A stretch of 11,383 nt of DNA, from NCBI GenBank assembly GCA_002690445.1, contig NZER01000081.1, positions 1 to 11,383 of the forward strand, read 5' to 3'. The position numbers and the translations under genes are program-made. Positions 1-6,597 of the stretch are shown one piece after another (positions within the stretch are counted from its first letter, which is position 1; every line of letters begins with the position of its first letter). The stretch is from Candidatus Pacearchaeota archaeon. Its GTDB lineage: Archaea > Nanoarchaeota > Nanoarchaeia > Pacearchaeales > GW2011-AR1. A model generated the notes under the pieces. It saw only the letters and a program-made list of their open reading frames with translations, was not told the origin of the DNA and did no database searches.

Positions 1-173
1 CACTTAGGTCTATCGTCTTCCCAAGTACCTGCAGTCTTTCGATAATCATCTTCATAAGGAAGTAATGCGGTGTTGACTTCTCCACTACCATGACATCTAG
101 GACATGTCTGCAAGTGATTAGGTAATTTCCAAATATTTATTCCATTGTTATCCATATGGGTTTCTTCATTCAT
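1..173 (-). CDS. small CxxCxGxG zinc-knuckle protein, 3' end outside window
   Basis: Partial gene: 57 codons run from the ATG at 173 to the left edge of the window with no stop. The product begins MNEETHMDNN and carries TCPRCHGSGE at about residues 23-32, the CxxCxGxG half-knuckle known from DnaJ zinc domains and from many small phage proteins. Only one knuckle is visible, so a second CxxC pair may lie beyond the edge. The start overlaps the end of the preceding gene by 8 bases (ATGAATGA), and there is no clear Shine-Dalgarno site, which suggests translational coupling. An in-frame ATG at 155 is an alternative start. I infer metal binding; the function is unknown and this is not a DnaJ chaperone as far as visible. 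Confidence 0.6.
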   Translation of the reverse strand, partial: MNEETHMDNNGINIWKLPNHLQTCPRCHGSGEVNTALLPYEDDYRKTAGTWEDDRPK

Positions 174-360
174 CGTTACGTAGCACATCTTTATTTTTTA
201 TCTTCGGAATTGTATTTTTGACATTATCTTCGTCTGTTTTACCTATCCATCCTACTTCATGATGATGTTCATACGCATGCCAGTCACATAGGCGTAAGGC
301 CAGTTCAGTTATTACTTCACTGGCCTCTTTTGGACATGATAGAACATCACATTTAGCCAT
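166..360 (-). CDS. 64-aa Cys/His small protein, unknown function
   Basis: This short product has a CX4C pair at residues 4 and 9 and an LCDWH segment at 25-28, giving a plausible four-ligand zinc site (C4, C9, C25, H28), followed by a charged tail rich in Lys and Asn. The arrangement (short N-terminal CX4C, then LC..H) resembles the N-terminus of the 79-residue protein at 8315-8554, but that similarity is weak. Its ATG shares one base with the stop of the large gene upstream (TAATG) and lacks a good Shine-Dalgarno site, so it is probably translated by reinitiation after that gene. I do not recognise a named family. Confidence 0.6.
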   Translation of the reverse strand: MAKCDVLSCPKEASEVITELALRLCDWHAYEHHHEVGWIGKTDEDNVKNTIPKIKNKDVLRNDE

Positions 361-1706
361 TAGATGATACGAGGGCCATTTCGGATTTTATTTAGGGTTT
401 TCTTCGTAACTTCATCCATATCGCTTTTGACTTCTGCTGCAGATTTGTTACGACCACGTGCATTAAGTTTGTCTTGTAATGTCGTAATCTGTTTTTTAGC
501 TGCGTCACGTTCCTCTTCGACTTTCTTAGTATCCGCTGTAGCTTCAGCTACATCGCGACGGAGTCCCTTTATTAAGTCGTTTGCTGCATCAAGTTCAGAC
601 TGTACTTTATAAAAATCTTCTTCATGCTGTGATTGTTCACGTGCATAGTTAAAGATGATACTTACCTGCCCCATCAAGTCGTTTGTAAAATCATTTTTTG
701 GCAGTAAATGCTCTAACTGTGTTGACACATCTTGGGCATTTATTGAGGGACGATTTATATTTGATTGTGTTTCTGGTATAGATTCTTTAACCACTTTTTC
801 TCCCTTTTTTGTTTCTTTATTTTGTACCTTAGATTCAGTGTGTACATGGTGACCTGTTTGCATACGTAGAATGCCAATGTTTCCCGGCCCCTTTAGGTTA
901 CATATGTCACGCAAATCTTGAACTCGTTTGAGTGCATCTTCTGTGAATATGCAAGTCGCATTCACATAAGGGGGTAGATGCGCATATTTAGCCAATCTTT
1001 TGGGATTTCTTTCTAGTACATGACCGTCAGATGAGTGGTTCATCCTCATTCCGCGCAGTACAGGAGTTATAGACGCATGAGTTCTTCCAACAATACGTGG
1101 TAGTACATTTTGTGCTCGTTTATGTGTCTCCCCCTCTTTTTCGAAACGCCAATCTGTCCAGGGTTTATCTGTTAGAGGGTTAATACGAGGGTACCATTCA
1201 ATGCGAGTAATAGTTTCTTCGTCTTTCGGTAGAGCATGTAAAGTGTGCTGGATTTTATCATTGACTACCGCAAAGAAATTCCAACCATACTCCTGCTTAG
1301 CCCTAATTTGAATGTAGGCATCAGCTACATCGGCTTTGTCAGTTTTATTCCAAGATGTTGTGGACTTCGTAATCTTGAAATAATCGTTAGGGACTTCACC
1401 ATAACACCATTGTTCAGGATGCGAAGCGTACATATGACGTTTGAAAGACGACCAATCAGGAGAGTATGGAGTCACGTCAATGTTGTGTGGTGTAATTGAC
1501 CCCGCCTCAATTGAGGTGTTTAAGAAGTGTATGTAGCCGTCTATGTTTAAACAGTACATACATATGAAGTTAGTGGCTATTGATAGATCTTCATTGTCTG
1601 ATGCGTGGTGTGTAGTCTGCGGGTCTTTCCATTCACCGATACTTTCTGTGGGTTTGTCTGTGGATTTGTTGCGATTTAGAAAATTTAAACTGAGGTCGAA
1701 TCCCAT
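360..1706 (-). CDS. 448-aa protein with C2H2-like finger and C-terminal coiled coil
   Basis: First gene behind the promoter at 1752-1781. The start is the ATG at 1706, six bases after AAAGGTG; an in-frame GTG at 1715 belongs to that Shine-Dalgarno site and is unlikely to be used. Near the N-terminus, a CxxC pair (CMYC, about residues 49-52) and an HMYASH pair (about 91-96) could form a C2H2-type zinc site with a long loop. The middle part is rich in Trp and aromatic residues and not recognisable. From about residue 350 to 435 the sequence is dominated by Glu, Lys, Asp and Ala in heptad-like order (for example VEEERDAAKKQITTLQDKLN), which predicts a long coiled coil. The tail is basic. I know no named family for it; a nucleic-acid-binding or scaffolding role is only an inference from the finger plus coiled coil. 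Confidence 0.75.
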   Translation of the reverse strand: MGFDLSLNFLNRNKSTDKPTESIGEWKDPQTTHHASDNEDLSIATNFICMYCLNIDGYIHFLNTSIEAGSITPHNIDVTPYSPDWSSFKRHMYASHPEQWCYGEVPNDYFKITKSTTSWNKTDKADVADAYIQIRAKQEYGWNFFAVVNDKIQHTLHALPKDEETITRIEWYPRINPLTDKPWTDWRFEKEGETHKRAQNVLPRIVGRTHASITPVLRGMRMNHSSDGHVLERNPKRLAKYAHLPPYVNATCIFTEDALKRVQDLRDICNLKGPGNIGILRMQTGHHVHTESKVQNKETKKGEKVVKESIPETQSNINRPSINAQDVSTQLEHLLPKNDFTNDLMGQVSIIFNYAREQSQHEEDFYKVQSELDAANDLIKGLRRDVAEATADTKKVEEERDAAKKQITTLQDKLNARGRNKSAAEVKSDMDEVTKKTLNKIRNGPRII

Positions 1707-1751
1707 GTGTGTCACCTTTATCCTATTGCGATATTTTTAACTTGTAGCCTT

Positions 1752-1781
1752 ATTATACTCTAACTACTATGTGTCAGTCAA
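1752..1781 (-). promoter_or_regulatory. SigA-type promoter P1
   Basis: On the minus strand, TTGACT (1781-1776) is followed after 18 bases by TATAAT (1757-1752). It lies in the largest gap between genes here (1707-1803) and points at the 448-residue gene starting at 1706. The leader would be about 40 bases. The -10 is consensus, the -35 differs from TTGACA only in its last base, and the spacer is one base longer than ideal. Confidence 0.75.
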
Positions 1782-1803
1782 GTGTTAGTATTTTATTAGT
1801 TTT

Positions 1804-2064
1804 CTAAGTTGGAGGAAATGTATCTACCTTTTCAGTGAGATTGATAGCCCACGGCTCCCAAAGGTCTGCTATTCCAATAATTTGGTCGTCTTTTTTACCT
1901 ACAACAATATCTTGTTCTCCAATAGGTTCATAGATAATCTCATATTCATCATCTATCATAATCTGTTGTAGTGTTTTGGTTTCCGAATCCTGTCCGATGT
2001 GATACCCCTTTCCCATGTTGTAAAGCATGACATACAGAAATCTGTAGTCTTCTCCAGTTGGCAT
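1804..2064 (-). CDS. 86-aa hypothetical protein
   Basis: The product (MPTGEDYRFLYVML...) is acidic and has alternating hydrophobic stretches in its second half (EIIYEPIGEQDIVVG, QIIGIADLW) that suggest a small beta-rich domain. No cysteine cluster or membrane segment is seen and I recognise no family. Two starts are possible: ATG at 2076, which overlaps the upstream stop but has no Shine-Dalgarno site, and ATG at 2064, which follows GGTGA by five bases. The second fits the pattern used across this window and is chosen. It is the last gene before promoter P1; no terminator hairpin follows it. Confidence 0.6.
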   Translation of the reverse strand: MPTGEDYRFLYVMLYNMGKGYHIGQDSETKTLQQIMIDDEYEIIYEPIGEQDIVVGKKDDQIIGIADLWEPWAINLTEKVDTFPPT

Positions 2065-2069
2065 AAGGT

Positions 2070-2528
2070 TCACCATTTAGTTATACATATTCGACTGTCT
2101 TGAACAGTTCCAGTTTCCCATTCACGTAATTTACGTTTACCACTGAATTCTGTATCAATTCTAGCCGATAGATATTTAGTAACTCCTTCATTTCTTTTTA
2201 CCATAATAATATTTGTTACTTCAAATCTATCATCTAATGGCATATCGCGTACTCGCCCTTCTAAAGCTATGGCTTTTTCAACAAAATTTGTTGACCAAGC
2301 TTCTAAAACTAACGTATAGGCTTTCGCTTGTTTGGTTATTAAGCATTCTTTTAAAAGAACAGGTATATGTTCTCGTTCTGAAGCAATATGCGCTATCTCT
2401 ATTCTATCATCTTTAGTTAATATCATTAAAGTAGGAATTAACTCCTCATTTAATGCTTCTATATTGTATTGTGCGCCACGTTTGGCAGCGATTTCCATAC
2501 CTTGAATAAGTTCTTCTTCATTTTTCAT
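2070..2528 (-). CDS. 152-aa hypothetical protein
   Basis: A soluble alpha/beta-looking protein of unknown function. The N-terminal third is helical and acidic. The middle contains KAYTLVLEAWS (about 68-78), and the second half has MPLDDRFEVTNIIMV (about 96-110), where the strand-like pattern around the conserved-looking LDDR suggests an ordered domain. No catalytic motif, zinc site or signal peptide is visible. Its ATG comes directly after the stop of the HTH/zinc-knuckle gene, with no strong Shine-Dalgarno site, so translational coupling is likely. Its own stop overlaps the possible upstream start of the next gene. Not recognised. Confidence 0.65.
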   Translation of the reverse strand: MKNEEELIQGMEIAAKRGAQYNIEALNEELIPTLMILTKDDRIEIAHIASEREHIPVLLKECLITKQAKAYTLVLEAWSTNFVEKAIALEGRVRDMPLDDRFEVTNIIMVKRNEGVTKYLSARIDTEFSGKRKLREWETGTVQDSRICITKW

Positions 2529-2529
2529 A

Positions 2530-2922
2530 TTATTTTATAGGATGTCCTCGTCTAGTATTATCTCTGCAGGTTCGACTACAGTGTATGTGTGCTGCTCTGG
2601 CATGGCGACTTTTATATATTGAAGTCATTAATGAGATTGCTTTACCACAAGAATGACATATTACTATAATTCTGCCATTCGGACGGTGACACATACGGCT
2701 ACAGAATATTCGTTTTCGATAGGGGACTGGATTACCACAGCGTTTACACGCAGGCATTGGCATAGGCATTCGTGCTGATGAACGTGTTTCTAAATTCTCA
2801 GTAACTAGAATTTGTCGTACTCGTTCTCTAGTTATTCCAAGTTCCTCACCAATTTCCCTTAAGGTCATATGGGGATGATGTGTTCGTAATTCTACGACTC
2901 TAGTTCTACGTCCTGTAGTCAT
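2530..2922 (-). CDS. HTH plus double zinc-knuckle DNA-binding protein (copy 1)
   Basis: The N-terminal 40 residues form a helix-turn-helix of the sigma-70 region 4 type: MTLREIGEELGITRERVRQI (about 19-38), where TRERVRQI is the recognition-helix signature. Two cysteine clusters follow: C59/C62 with C74/C78 (ACKRCG, IFCSRMC) and C89/C92 with C115/C119 (CHSCG, HCSRTC), each a CxxC...CSxxC knuckle. The same order of parts occurs in the 179-residue protein at 5846-6385, so the two are paralogues. The ATG at 2922 follows AAAGGAT. It probably binds DNA and may regulate transcription. It is too short and lacks region 2, so it is not a sigma factor. Similar knuckles occur beside HNH homing nucleases, but no nuclease motif is present here. 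Confidence 0.75.
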   Translation of the reverse strand: MTTGRRTRVVELRTHHPHMTLREIGEELGITRERVRQILVTENLETRSSARMPMPMPACKRCGNPVPYRKRIFCSRMCHRPNGRIIVICHSCGKAISLMTSIYKSRHARAAHIHCSRTCRDNTRRGHPIK

Positions 2923-2934
2923 GCTGTTATCCTT

Positions 2935-3207
2935 TTAAAAATCTTCTACCGTTGAATCTGCTGATGCCCCAGGCTCTTCTAGATTCATCATAAGCGGTAC
3001 AGACTCTGTTTTTGCTCCACAGGTACATTCTGTACAATCACAGCCTGTGTCCCCTATGGAGTCGATTAAGTCCATCGTACATTCATGTTGATTGTCTAAT
3101 ACCATTTCCACAACAGTACTTAAATCAAGATGATTAGGGTCATCCATAATATCCGTATTGCGTATCACATATCCTGTGAGATTTACCTTGTAAACTTGTA
3201 CACTCAT
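2935..3207 (-). CDS. 90-aa Cys-cluster protein
   Basis: The N-terminal half (MSVQVYKVNLTGYVI...) looks like a small ordered domain, and a dense cysteine cluster follows at about 58-68 (GCDCTECTCGA), with one more Cys at about 46. Four cysteines within nine residues could hold one metal ion. The C-terminal 25 residues are acidic and probably disordered. The start is the ATG at 3207 placed after AGAGGTGA; the in-frame GTG at 3216 is inside that site. It lies between a zinc-knuckle protein and an HTH/zinc-knuckle protein, so the local set is rich in metal-binding proteins. Function unknown. Confidence 0.65.
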   Translation of the reverse strand: MSVQVYKVNLTGYVIRNTDIMDDPNHLDLSTVVEMVLDNQHECTMDLIDSIGDTGCDCTECTCGAKTESVPLMMNLEEPGASADSTVEDF

Positions 3208-3218
3208 GTCTTTCACCT

Positions 3219-3434
3219 CTAAATATTTATATTTGGTGGAATTTCTATGTATTCTGGTGGAGTTATCGTAATGCCTACATCATCTGACAATGGTGCTGGC
3301 GTAAACTTTTGAATTTCTAATGACAACTCTGTAATTGAAATCCATTTTTCTATCAAACCAGTATCATTACAGATAGAACATGTAGTTTCTAACCCAAAAC
3401 AATCCCAACATCTATTTCTAACTAGAACTTCCAT
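3219..3434 (-). CDS. 71-aa zinc-knuckle protein (copy B)
   Basis: The N-terminal half carries CWDC (about 8-11) and CSICNDTGLIEKW (about 19-31), so four cysteines could form one zinc site. CxxCxDT followed by IxxWIxI also occurs in the protein at 4347-4553, and the two are likely distant paralogues. The rest is Pro/Ile rich and ends in PPNINI. ATG at 3434 is five bases after AGAGG and is preferred if a longer message is translated. ATG at 3437 would be the start of a leaderless message from promoter P2, whose -10 box directly abuts the AGAGG. Function unknown. Confidence 0.6.
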   Translation of the reverse strand: MEVLVRNRCWDCFGLETTCSICNDTGLIEKWISITELSLEIQKFTPAPLSDDVGITITPPEYIEIPPNINI

Positions 3435-3444
3435 CATTACCTCT

Positions 3445-3473
3445 AGTATACACTATTACTCTTATTAAGTCAA
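3445..3473 (-). promoter_or_regulatory. SigA-type promoter P2
   Basis: On the minus strand TTGACT (3473-3468) and TATACT (3450-3445) are separated by 17 bases. The -35 lies in the last codons of the upstream gene. The -10 is directly followed by AGAGGTAATGATG, so the expected start point, about seven bases downstream, falls on or next to the first ATG (3437). This gives almost no leader. Confidence 0.65.
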
Positions 3474-3719
3474 TGCTTGAGCAAGTGCTGCAGACATCGC
3501 AACTCTTACCCATTTTAATTCTTCGATAGTAAACCGCTCATGATGTAAATATGCCACGGCCAGTGTAAAGCCATTTATAAAATCCACTTTATTTTGAAAA
3601 AGTTCATTCCGTTCAGCATAATAGTTAATGAATGGGTCTAAATCTCCGCCATCTATTTCATCATGAATCCAGAAATAGATATTGGGAGGCATATCAGCGA
3701 GAAAATCACTATTGCTCAT
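3465..3719 (-). CDS. 84-aa helical hypothetical protein
   Basis: A small acidic, mostly helical protein rich in aromatic residues (PPNIYFWIHDEIDGG, about 11-25) with a hydrophobic helix in the second half (FINGFTLAVAYLHH) that is too polar at its ends to be a sure membrane segment. It has no cysteines and no known motif. ATG at 3719 follows AAAGGAAG at good spacing and overlaps the end of the upstream gene by 11 bases. Its last codons contain the -35 box of promoter P2. Not recognised. Confidence 0.6.
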   Translation of the reverse strand: MSNSDFLADMPPNIYFWIHDEIDGGDLDPFINYYAERNELFQNKVDFINGFTLAVAYLHHERFTIEELKWVRVAMSAALAQALT

Positions 3720-3942
3720 TACTTCCTTTGCGGAATGGTTGGGTCTGTAACATACGAGATGGACTAATCGCGTCTACTTCTTTTACGTAATCTACTGATA
3801 ATTCATGAATAGGTATTTCTGTAGGTGGTGTCGTCCACCGTCTACCATGTATAGATTTATGTGATGCTTCTCCTGCAGTTTCTGCTTCTACATATCCTTC
3901 TACATATGTCAGGTAATGTCCCGTAATTTTAAATAGTGCCAT
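3709..3942 (-). CDS. 77-aa hypothetical protein
   Basis: The product begins MALFKITGHYLTYVEGYVEAETAGEA, a strand-strand-helix pattern that suggests a compact alpha/beta fold, and ends in a polar, probably flexible tail. The ATG at 3942 is chosen because AGGAG lies nine bases upstream; an in-frame ATG at 3966 would put that Shine-Dalgarno site inside the coding sequence. With this start the gene still overlaps the DUF2493 gene by 14 bases, so coupling is likely. No named family recognised. Confidence 0.6.
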   Translation of the reverse strand: MALFKITGHYLTYVEGYVEAETAGEASHKSIHGRRWTTPPTEIPIHELSVDYVKEVDAISPSRMLQTQPFRKGSNEQ

Positions 3943-4342
3943 TATATATTTCTCCTGTTTCACCATTTATTGTTTTAATTTGATTGCTGATGGCCTTAGT
4001 AACCATATCTTTAGTGCCTTTACTATTTTCCAAATCTTTATGAAAATACACTATTAGGTCTGGATGCTCTTCATCAAGCATTTGTTGATTACGCAGCACT
4101 CCTGCTGCTTTGCCGTACTTATCCCAATCTGCTGGACATTTTATAACTTTCATATTTAAATATGTGGCAAGGTTTCCTGCAATACTATCGGCTCCCTTTG
4201 CTCCACCATGTATGATGATAGTTGTTTTCGAAAGAGTCTCTAAGTAGTCTTGTACCATTTTCCAATCTTTATAATTTCTATCCCCACAAATTAGAATTCG
4301 TTTTCTAGGGGGGTTTACTGCTTTATCATCTTGATATTGCAT
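3929..4342 (-). CDS. DUF2493 (YspA-like) SLOG-family protein
   Basis: After a short polar N-terminus comes a Rossmann-like core: strand KRILICGDRNYKDW (14-27), then the glycine-rich loop IIIHGGAKGADSIA (42-55), then GKAAGVLRNQQML (77-89), and a last strand DLIVYF. The GDRxxxD, HGGAxGAD and RNxxM signatures are those of DUF2493, a member of the SLOG superfamily related to DprA/SMF and lysine-decarboxylase-like proteins, which bind nucleotides or related ligands. The length of 137 residues is normal for the family. The exact ligand is unknown; in phages a role in nucleotide metabolism or signalling is possible. ATG at 4342 lies just beyond the stop of the upstream gene; a GTG one codon earlier is less likely. 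Confidence 0.85.
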   Translation of the reverse strand: MQYQDDKAVNPPRKRILICGDRNYKDWKMVQDYLETLSKTTIIIHGGAKGADSIAGNLATYLNMKVIKCPADWDKYGKAAGVLRNQQMLDEEHPDLIVYFHKDLENSKGTKDMVTKAISNQIKTINGETGEIYNGTI

Positions 4343-4346
4343 CACA

Positions 4347-4553
4347 TTAGTCGATAATTGTAGGATTATGCCATTGTAAATTAACAGGCATATTATCCAT
4401 AGTTATGTGTTTTAGCAAGTCATCGATATTAACCCAACGGTTGATATACTCCGTATCATCACATTCTGTACAAAATCCGTGTGTATGTTCTGCTGAACAT
4501 TTGGCACGTATTTGAATTTCATTAAACACTGGTGGTGGTGAGTTTGTTGACAT
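4347..4553 (-). CDS. 68-aa zinc-knuckle protein (copy A)
   Basis: The product has one isolated cysteine (about 19) with nearby histidines (EHTHGF) and then CTECDDTEYINRW (about 28-40), a CxxCxDT knuckle followed by VNIDDLLKHI. The same arrangement is in the protein at 3219-3434. The first site uses Cys and His here and Cys and Cys in the other copy, as expected for a conserved zinc site. ATG at 4553 follows AGGAG by nine bases and lies inside the 3' end of the methyltransferase gene (32-base overlap in another frame). Function unknown; the position after the methyltransferase does not prove a link. Confidence 0.65.
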   Translation of the reverse strand: MSTNSPPPVFNEIQIRAKCSAEHTHGFCTECDDTEYINRWVNIDDLLKHITMDNMPVNLQWHNPTIID

Positions 4554-5805
4554 TACTTCGTTCTCCTATCACTTTAGATAATACATAACCAATCTGTTCT
4601 ACTAGTCCCACTACCAAAGCATTACCCATGATAAATGCACGTTTAGTATCCGATACCTCATTTAGTTGAGTCCAGTTATCAGGAAAACCATTCAAACGTT
4701 CTAGTTCGATAGGCATCAATCTACGATATCGTCCTGATGGCGTTTGAACAACATGCTTATTACGTGATGGAGACATTCCCCCCTCACCTGTAATGATAGT
4801 CCTAGACGGTCTATCTAGAGCATCAGGAAAGGCAACAGCCCCTTCTTGGTAGACATATTCATAACCATTATATCTACTGATACGTGGCTCTTTCTTAGCA
4901 CCTTTAAGATATTCCCACTTATCTAGATTATTTATAAAGAATTCTTCTGGAACATCCTGTTCATTAGCAAGTACATCGCCTAAAGTCTGCTTTAGTTTTC
5001 GATTATCATAAACAGGTTCTGTGGTCGCGGTGTACATTACACCACTATAAAAGGCTCCAGCGTCTTTGAAGGGGGAGACTCTATGTGCCATCTTATCCCA
5101 CGCTTCTGATACAGAGTGGATGTACGTAGCAAAGTCCTTTTCCATACCTTCACCACCAATCTTCTCAGTCCCAATGTAGTACGAATGCTTATCAGCAACT
5201 ACATTACATGGAAAGGCTTGTCCAAGAATTCCATCAGTAATGGTATTTAGATTGGCAACTAAGCCATCACGGAATGGCTGATATGCCATGATGAATACTC
5301 GTTTACGCCTTTGTGGAAATCCGTAGTCAGCAGCATTGATTACTCGCCATTCAACTATATAGCCAAACCATTCCAAGCATGACAGTATGACAGCAAAGTC
5401 TCGTCCACGTGCATTCACTGGCGATACCAGTAAGCGGTTTACATTCTCTAAGAGTATGAATGGTGGACGCTTATTTTCTATTATCTTGACTATTTCCCAC
5501 CAGAGTACCCCTTTCTTGCCTTCAATACCCTCAGAATAGAGTAGAGGCTTTGCTACGCTGTAATCTTGGCATGGAAATCCCCCTACCAATAATGTGTGGT
5601 CTGGGATATCGTTTACCGAAAGTTTGGCTATATCGCAGTTAGCATGATTAGCTTCACCGAAATGAGTCATGTAGATATCAGAAGCATGTTGTACCTTTGT
5701 TGCTGGTTCATATTGATTAGAGAATGCGCAGTCCCATCCTGATTCTTCTAACCCTAATCTGAATCCACCTACTCCCGCAAATAGTTCGCAAAATGTTTGT
5801 TTCAT
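4522..5805 (-). CDS. DNA (cytosine-5) methyltransferase
   Basis: All main C5-methyltransferase motifs are present in order: motif I FAGVGGFRLG (9-18) for S-adenosylmethionine, motif IV GGFPCQDYS (75-83) with catalytic Cys79, motif VI ENVNRLL (120-126), motif VIII QRRKRVFI (165-172), a variable target-recognition region at about 195-330, motif IX RPSRTIITGEGG (332-343) and motif X MGNALVVGLVEQIG (393-406). The length of 427 residues is normal. It transfers a methyl group to C5 of cytosine in a short duplex target; the target cannot be read from the sequence. No restriction enzyme is next to it, so it is probably an orphan phage enzyme that protects the genome from host restriction. The ATG at 5805 follows AAAGAGGTGA; the GTG at 5814 is part of that site. 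It is first in the unit driven by promoter P3. Confidence 0.95.
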   Translation of the reverse strand: MKQTFCELFAGVGGFRLGLEESGWDCAFSNQYEPATKVQHASDIYMTHFGEANHANCDIAKLSVNDIPDHTLLVGGFPCQDYSVAKPLLYSEGIEGKKGVLWWEIVKIIENKRPPFILLENVNRLLVSPVNARGRDFAVILSCLEWFGYIVEWRVINAADYGFPQRRKRVFIMAYQPFRDGLVANLNTITDGILGQAFPCNVVADKHSYYIGTEKIGGEGMEKDFATYIHSVSEAWDKMAHRVSPFKDAGAFYSGVMYTATTEPVYDNRKLKQTLGDVLANEQDVPEEFFINNLDKWEYLKGAKKEPRISRYNGYEYVYQEGAVAFPDALDRPSRTIITGEGGMSPSRNKHVVQTPSGRYRRLMPIELERLNGFPDNWTQLNEVSDTKRAFIMGNALVVGLVEQIGYVLSKVIGERSNVNKLTTTSV

Positions 5806-5833
5806 GTGTTTCACCTCTTTTGTTTATATGTTT

Positions 5834-5862
5834 ATTATATCTTATTTAAGTCGTGAAGTCAA
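5834..5862 (-). promoter_or_regulatory. SigA-type promoter P3
   Basis: On the minus strand TTGACT (5862-5857) and the consensus TATAAT (5839-5834) are separated by exactly 17 bases. The -35 lies in the last codons of the upstream HTH/zinc-knuckle gene. It drives the methyltransferase gene, with AAAGAGGTGA at 5820-5811 as its ribosome binding site. Confidence 0.85.
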
Positions 5863-6385
5863 GTACATCTGATTGTATATGACTTTGTTTGCTTATCGAC
5901 AATGCCGAATTTTTATCGTTCCATTGTGCAGAAAGAGAACAAGCATGGCTACAAAAAAGATTTTTATGATGTTTAACTTGTCTTTCATATAGCGTAGTGC
6001 GAATTGTCTTTAGTTTTCCACAATAAGTACAAGCATAAGTCGTACTACGGTCTGGATTATCTTTATGCCATTGTTGCCATCTATCTTGTGCTGCTACACG
6101 TCGGCATGTAGGACTACAAAATATGGAATGCTTTGTTACAAAAATCTTTTCAAAACTTCCACATTGTGCGCATGGTTCAATTGGTTTCATTTTGGTAGTC
6201 ATACGTCCGGTAGATAGTGTTGTTAACTCTGCTTTTACAAGAACCTGACGTACTCGTTCTTTAGTTAATGACACCTGTTGCCCAATTGCTTCCAATGTCA
6301 TTTCAGGATGAGTAGTACGTAATTCAATGATACGTTCTTTATTAGCTTCCGCTACGGCTTGTGTAGAACGTTTATGGTTTGTCAT
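5846..6385 (-). CDS. HTH plus double zinc-knuckle DNA-binding protein (copy 2)
   Basis: A sigma-70 region 4-type helix-turn-helix occupies about residues 29-48 (MTLEAIGQQVSLTKERVRQV). Two zinc knuckles follow: C72/C75 with C90/C94 (PCAQCG, IFCSPTC) and C119/C122 with C145/C149 (ACTYCG, LFCSHAC). It is a paralogue of the 130-residue protein at 2530-2922, with a longer linker (about 95-118, containing WQQWHKDNPD) between knuckles and a longer Ser-rich tail. ATG at 6385 overlaps the upstream stop (ATGA), with GGGAGAG as a possible ribosome binding site. It probably binds DNA; a regulatory role is inferred, and one possible target is the shared promoter set. A truncated homing-nuclease relative is an alternative, but no HNH or GIY-YIG motif is seen. 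Confidence 0.75.
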   Translation of the reverse strand: MTNHKRSTQAVAEANKERIIELRTTHPEMTLEAIGQQVSLTKERVRQVLVKAELTTLSTGRMTTKMKPIEPCAQCGSFEKIFVTKHSIFCSPTCRRVAAQDRWQQWHKDNPDRSTTYACTYCGKLKTIRTTLYERQVKHHKNLFCSHACSLSAQWNDKNSALSISKQSHIQSDVLDFTT

Positions 6386-6597
6386 GATTGACTCTCCCTA
6401 TCATTAGCCTCATATTTTGAGCGGAATAAGTCCATATCTAAGAACTTGCAAGTAGAACGTCCAACACCCTTTTTAAACTCTAATTCAGTCATTAAATCAG
6501 TAGTCAGGGGCACTCCTTTTGTGCGCTCCCCGAATCCATCAGGGTCTAGAATTAAAACTCCGTATTCTTTTGCCCATGCTAATCCTGTTTTATTCAT
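6382..6597 (-). CDS. 71-aa DPDGF-motif phage protein
   Basis: The product has VLILDPDGFGER (about 14-25), then LTTDLMTELEFKKGVGRSTCKF. From memory this matches a family of small phage proteins with a DPDGW/F core followed by an EEF...R..ST segment, which has no known function. ATG at 6597 is chosen over a TTG at 6609, which would lie right on the AAAGG upstream. It overlaps the preceding gene by 8 bases and the next by 4, so it is embedded in a coupled series. No metal site or membrane segment. Confidence 0.6.
   Translation of the reverse strand: MNKTGLAWAKEYGVLILDPDGFGERTKGVPLTTDLMTELEFKKGVGRSTCKFLDMDLFRSKYEANDRESQS

Noticed and set aside
364..852. Plus-strand open frames opposite the 448-residue gene (also at 1245-1499 and 1543-1740)
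   Set aside because: They have no ribosome binding site or known motif and lie opposite a coiled-coil gene with strong coding pattern; they are shadows of it.
1787..1812. Possible hairpin TTAG...CTAA after the 86-residue gene
   Set aside because: Only four pairs and no following T-run; not distinguishable from chance in AT-rich sequence.
2530..2922. Phage sigma factor
   Set aside because: Only the region 4-like helix is present; no region 2 and the rest is zinc knuckles.
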